A stretch of 9,431 nucleotides of DNA from CAYGTK01 sp964352775 (lineage in GTDB: Bacteria; Bacteroidota; Bacteroidia; Chitinophagales; CAIOSU01). The stretch's first letter is position 1. Each line of letters opens with the position of its first letter. Location: the NCBI GenBank assembly GCA_964352775.1, contig CAYGTK010000166.1, forward strand, positions 1 through 9,431, in the 5' to 3' direction. Positions 6,246 to 9,431 of the stretch are shown here, one piece after another. The notes below the pieces were generated by a model. The model made no database searches and was not told the DNA's origin. It saw only the letters and a program-made list of their open reading frames with translations. A program made the position numbers and the translations under genes.

Positions 6246-7361
6246 CTATCTTACTATTTGCAGCTTTTGAGTGTATTGTTCTCCATTGGTGTTGGTGAAT
6301 TGTTGTAAGTAAGTACCTACCGCTAGCTCAGTAATATCTACACTCGTAGTGCCGTTTTCAAGGTTGTAGCGCTTAATGATCTTACCGTTCAGGTTTAAGA
6401 TATGCATAGTAATGTCATCGTTAGCTACTGTTACTTCAATGCTAGTATTAGCTGGGTTAGGAAAGCTGGTAATGTTCTTAATACCATCGTCTATCACCTC
6501 TAAGGTACTGGGCAAACTAGCATTCAAACCAGTTATCATTCTTAGGCTTTTGGTATTAAAATCGGTGATGTACATGGTATCGCCGCTAGGGGTAAGGGCA
6601 ATGCCGTTAGGTCCATCAAATCTAGCATCTACCAATGCGCCATCAACTGAACCCGCAGCCGTATCTCCAGCTAAAAGTTGGTAGTCGCCAGTTGATATAT
6701 TCACCTTGTATATCTGGTTTTCGTTGAACAGCGTAGCATATAACCAGCCATTATGGTGAGCGATAAAGCCTATGGTTGTTCCAGGTAATCGGCAGAGTAG
6801 GCTTAGTGTATCGTTTGGGGTAACGCGATAAATTGTAGGTTGATTAAAATTGGCTACGTATAGTACATTGGCTGTATCATAAGCCAAGCCAACTGGGCCA
6901 TCCATTTTCACATCATAAAAATACTCTTGCGAACTGCCATCGGGGGCAATTTTAAATAGCCTTCTTCTTACCGCTGAAGTAGCTATTAAGGTATCTGAAT
7001 TAGGCATTTTTATTAAACCACTAGGGGTGGTTATCTCATTGTTAAATACCGTTTTTTTACCTGTAGTATCTACTTTTAATATCCGCCTGGTGTTGTAATC
7101 GCAGATGAAAACATTCCCCTGGCTGTCATATGCTAGACCATTAGAGGTAGATAGCGTATCCGCAAAAATGGAACTCATTCCATTAGAATACCTATAGGTC
7201 TGTCCAGCAACAAAGGCGGATAGAAGTAGTGATCTATCGGGCAGTACAAGTATATCATCATCTATTACACTACCTGCGGGTAGCAGTGTACTTACTGTTT
7301 GAGAATAAGAAGAACTAACTGAGATAACGAGAAATATAAGGATGGATAGTATTGGTTTCAT
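6246..7361 (-). CDS. Secreted NHL-repeat beta-propeller protein with T9SS type A sorting domain
   Basis: The product is 371 residues from the ATG at 7361; a GTG at 7379 would add only six residues ahead of a clean signal peptide. Residues 1-21 (MKPILSILIFLVISVSSSYSQ without its last base positions counted) have two-part hydrophobic signal form ending before TVST. Four units of the NHL type follow: NGLAYDSQGNVFICDYN (74-90), PVGLAYD...LYVANFN (156-173), a diverged one at 198-233, and PNGIALTPSGDTMYITDFN (251-269). The C-terminal 75 residues start FPNPANTSIEV (300-310) and end in KLQIVR, the layout of the type A sorting domain that directs export through the outer membrane by the Bacteroidota type IX system. 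It may bind or hydrolyse a substrate, but no catalytic residues are apparent. It is probably secreted or held on the cell surface. Confidence 0.82.
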   Translation of the reverse strand: MKPILSILIFLVISVSSSYSQTVSTLLPAGSVIDDDILVLPDRSLLLSAFVAGQTYRYSNGMSSIFADTLSTSNGLAYDSQGNVFICDYNTRRILKVDTTGKKTVFNNEITTPSGLIKMPNSDTLIATSAVRRRLFKIAPDGSSQEYFYDVKMDGPVGLAYDTANVLYVANFNQPTIYRVTPNDTLSLLCRLPGTTIGFIAHHNGWLYATLFNENQIYKVNISTGDYQLLAGDTAAGSVDGALVDARFDGPNGIALTPSGDTMYITDFNTKSLRMITGLNASLPSTLEVIDDGIKNITSFPNPANTSIEVTVANDDITMHILNLNGKIIKRYNLENGTTSVDITELAVGTYLQQFTNTNGEQYTQKLQIVR

Positions 7362-7437
7362 GGGGATGTTGTTTGCCACATAGACGAAGCATAACCAAAA
7401 TCCGTTGCATCTTATTAGGAATAATTAAATTAGTGAT

Positions 7438-8190
7438 GTGGAGATAGTGCGTATTACATCAGATAATATTGACAGCATTGGAGTTGGTTGTATTACCAAT
7501 AATAAGCACGCTGGCTATTCTACCAAGCGCGAATGGCTATTACAGCGAATGGAAGAAGGCTTGGAGTTAAGGCTATTACTTGACGAGAAGGGCAAGTTTG
7601 CTGGTATGGTAGAGTGTGTGCCAGGGAATGAAGCTTGGCGAGCAGTAGATGCAGAGGGTTATTTATTCATCCATTGTATTTGGGTGTATTCCAAAAATAT
7701 ACGTGGGGGAGGAGCGGGCACTTGGTTGCTAGAAGAAGTGATAGCACGGGCCAAACAATTGAAAATGAAAGGCGTAGCTATAGCTGTTAGCGAGAAGCCT
7801 TGGATAGCCACCAAAGAACTCTTTTTAAAGCACGGTTTTAAAGTAGTAGATACCAGTGGAGGATATGAATTGATGGCCTTGAATTTTGAAAAGACTACAC
7901 CGCCCAAATTCATGCCTTGGGAAGACACACTTCAAAAGGTGAAGGGCTGGCAATTATTCTACACCCACCAATGCCCCATGTTCGCTAAATGCTTACCAGA
8001 GATAATACAGGTAGCCGAAGAGAATGGAATTGCCTTAGAGATAACTGAATACAGTAGTGCTGAAGAAGCTAGACAGGGGCCTTCTATTTACGGGGTGTTT
8101 AGCCTAGTTAAGGATGGTAAGCTACTGGCTGACCACTATATTAGCACAACCAGATTTAGAAACATCGTGAATAAAGAACTTAAGGCTTAA
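7438..8190 (+). CDS. GNAT N-acetyltransferase fused to a C-terminal YoaP-like domain
   Basis: This 250-residue protein has two domains. Residues 1-150 are a GNAT fold; the acetyl-CoA pyrophosphate loop is RGGGAG (89-94), preceded by the strand LFIHCIWVY and followed by the helix TWLLEEVIARA. Residues 155-250 resemble the YoaP-like domain known as an extension of some acetyltransferases. That part starts with WQLFYTHQCPMFAKCLPEI, a thioredoxin-like strand-helix with C179 and C185 (CX5C), and goes on to GPSIYGVFSLVKDGKLLADH, which resembles a thioredoxin core sheet. The acceptor is unknown. Translation must begin at the GTG at 7438: an in-frame TAA lies 10 bases before it, and the next ATG (residue 38) would cut the fold. 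It is divergent from the propeller gene, with 76 bases between the starts. Confidence 0.83.
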   Translation: MEIVRITSDNIDSIGVGCITNNKHAGYSTKREWLLQRMEEGLELRLLLDEKGKFAGMVECVPGNEAWRAVDAEGYLFIHCIWVYSKNIRGGGAGTWLLEEVIARAKQLKMKGVAIAVSEKPWIATKELFLKHGFKVVDTSGGYELMALNFEKTTPPKFMPWEDTLQKVKGWQLFYTHQCPMFAKCLPEIIQVAEENGIALEITEYSSAEEARQGPSIYGVFSLVKDGKLLADHYISTTRFRNIVNKELKA

Positions 8191-8281
8191 ACAAACAATT
8201 GCTAAATGCAAATGTGTTCTTCAGTACTTTAACTAGCTTTGATTCAAGGTGTTTTCCTCTTTCAAAGTATGGTGGTATTTG

Positions 8282-8692
8282 TTACAACCTCTGTAAACAA
8301 AAAGGCATTGCGGAGTCAGCATAGTCATCAGCAAATCTGAATGAATTCTCATCCTCCCAAACTATGGAGAACTTACTGTTTTCAACGTACAGATAATTCT
8401 CTGATACCTTGTATAATAATATCTCACTTCTATTTTTGAAAGTGATGTTCTTTGAGTCATCAAATACCAAAGTGTCAGCACTTGTGAACAGTGGGTCAGT
8501 AAACGACCTTTCAGCGACCCAAGAATCTGTAGCGCAATTCACCCAAGTACCTTCTACATCTGAACCAGTAAAAATGAGTTGAAATGCTATTACACTAACC
8601 ACAACTATAACGAATACCATTCCCTTAAATGCACTTATTGATACAAAAGCTAATAAGATAGCGGTGATAAAGTCTTTAATTTTCTGCCACAT
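8282..8692 (-). CDS. Small membrane-anchored protein with a beta-rich outer domain, function unknown
   Basis: I do not recognise this 136-residue protein. A lysine-bearing start (MWQKIKDF) is followed by hydrophobic residues 9-21 and, after a short FKG break, 25-42, which would anchor it in the inner membrane. From residue 45 onward it is acidic and strand-rich. VEGTW (46-50) is the kind of start seen in lipocalin-like small domains, but the resemblance is too short to name a family. C53 and C132 could form a disulfide if this part is outside the cytoplasm. The ATG at 8692 lies 15 bases after the stop of the TlpA-type gene, so the two are probably one transcript. It converges with the acetyltransferase gene across a 91-base gap. 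Confidence 0.6.
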   Translation of the reverse strand: MWQKIKDFITAILLAFVSISAFKGMVFVIVVVSVIAFQLIFTGSDVEGTWVNCATDSWVAERSFTDPLFTSADTLVFDDSKNITFKNRSEILLYKVSENYLYVENSKFSIVWEDENSFRFADDYADSAMPFCLQRL

Positions 8693-8707
8693 AAGAGCTA
8701 AAAGTAC

Positions 8708-9431
8708 CTACGCCCCAAATATCTCCAACAACTTAGCGTCTAGCTGAGCTCCACGAAGGTTTTTGGCAAGTATCTTACCATTCTTATCTACTAAGAAAGT
8801 AGCTGGTATAGAGCTTACATTGTACTCTTTAGCTACTGGGCAGTTCCACGATTTTAGGTTACTACCGTGGTAAGGCCAAGTCAAGTTGTCTTGAGCAATA
8901 GCTGCTACCCAGCGGCTCATGTCTTTATCAAGCGATACGCTGTATACTTCAAACCCTCTGTCTTTATACCTTTCATAAGTACGCACCAAGTTCGGATTCT
9001 CGCGGCGGCATGGCTTACACCACGATGCCCAGAAGTCAATCAATATTACTTCACCCTTTACATCGCTTAGGGCTATTTCTTGTCCCTTAGGGCTTTTCAA
9101 TGCAAATGTAGGTGCAGTACGACCGATTGATAAGCGTGTTAACTTACCAAACTTTTTTGCCAAGCTTTTAGCTAATGGAGAGTTAGGTAATTTCTCGTTG
9201 TATTCTGCAATCTTAGGTTCCAGATATTCCGCTTCTTGGTCTAGGTTTAATAAGCTGGCAGCAAATACGCCAACTTGCGGAATGCTAACGGTATCGATAA
9301 ATGACTTTATCTCTGTTATATTTTTCTGGTTCTGCTGCTGAAATTCCATTTGGATGCGCTGCAATTCGTTCATATCCCCACCAAAGCGGGCTTGCTGAAA
9401 TTCTTGTTGCAACTCTTGCGTACGGCGACTA
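8708..9431 (-). CDS. TlpA/ResA-type thiol-disulfide oxidoreductase, N-terminal part outside window
   Basis: The frame is open to the right edge, so this is the C-terminal 240 residues of a longer protein; a TTG at 9412 and an ATG at 9374 are probably internal. From the TTG, residues 1-90 are helical and rich in glutamine and charged residues, as in the linker between the DUF4369 domain and the thioredoxin domain of Bacteroidota TlpA proteins. Residues 95-234 are an AhpC/TSA-Redoxin-type thioredoxin domain: IGRTAPTFAL, LIDFWASWCKPCRRENP with active cysteines 132 and 135, the cis-proline P203 in SSIPATF, and LVDKNGKI. It should reduce or exchange disulfides in the periplasm, but the export signal would lie outside the window. 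The extra C191 is next to the fold's core. Confidence 0.88.
   Translation of the reverse strand, partial: SRRTQELQQEFQQARFGGDMNELQRIQMEFQQQNQKNITEIKSFIDTVSIPQVGVFAASLLNLDQEAEYLEPKIAEYNEKLPNSPLAKSLAKKFGKLTRLSIGRTAPTFALKSPKGQEIALSDVKGEVILIDFWASWCKPCRRENPNLVRTYERYKDRGFEVYSVSLDKDMSRWVAAIAQDNLTWPYHGSNLKSWNCPVAKEYNVSSIPATFLVDKNGKILAKNLRGAQLDAKLLEIFGA

Noticed and set aside
7362..7437. Divergent promoters between the propeller gene and the acetyltransferase gene.
   Set aside because: Promoters must lie near here, but I found no good TAnnTTTG match on either strand with a suitable upstream element.
8237..8267. CTTTGA and TCAAAG inverted copies in the gap between the convergent acetyltransferase and small membrane protein genes, a possible terminator.
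   Set aside because: The stem is only six base pairs, AT-rich, with a 19-base loop and no clean T-run after it, so it is too weak to call.

Overview
The window looks like ordinary chromosomal DNA of a Bacteroidota bacterium; the order within the phylum cannot be fixed. Three things point there. There is a secreted protein with a C-terminal domain of the type IX secretion kind. A DUF1599/Nmad1 gene is joined to a DoxX/MauE-like BT_3928-type gene. One promoter candidate matches the phylum's TAnnTTTG -7 box. Base composition is about 40% GC, and coding density is high. No rRNA, tRNA, CRISPR array, transposase, integrase or phage gene was seen.

Region 1 (1-3180, + strand) is a tight, probably single transcription unit. 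It holds the 3' part of a two-repeat Nmad1 gene, a DoxX/MauE-like membrane protein, a DppB-type ABC permease without its partner subunits, and shikimate kinase (aroK). Stops and starts overlap or lie a few bases apart. Region 2 (3181-3460) is non-coding. It contains a GC-rich, hairpin-bearing segment that looks like a dispersed intergenic repeat, then a perfect dyad and a good Bacteroidota promoter. Region 3 (3461-5555, + strand) holds a nitronate monooxygenase-like flavoprotein, an unknown two-helix membrane protein and a DEDDh 3'-5' exonuclease.

Region 4 (5581-7361, - strand) converges on the exonuclease. It carries a fatty-acid-hydroxylase-type membrane di-iron protein and, upstream of it, an exported NHL-type beta-propeller protein with a T9SS sorting domain. 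Region 5 (7438-8190, + strand) is a GNAT acetyltransferase fused to a YoaP-like thioredoxin-fold domain, divergent from the propeller gene. Region 6 (8282-9431, - strand) is a TlpA/ResA-type thiol-disulfide oxidoreductase cut by the window edge, followed 15 bases later by a small membrane-anchored protein with two cysteines.

I see no convincing new defence or mobile system. The points most worth a second look are the repeat-like element at about 3260-3360, the dyads before 3461 and 4511, the cluster of Nmad1, DoxX/MauE and an unpartnered permease, and the GNAT-YoaP fusion. Several cysteine-bearing domains occur (the MauE-like CGCFGD motif, a YoaP CX5C pair, TlpA CXXC), but nothing shows that they act together.
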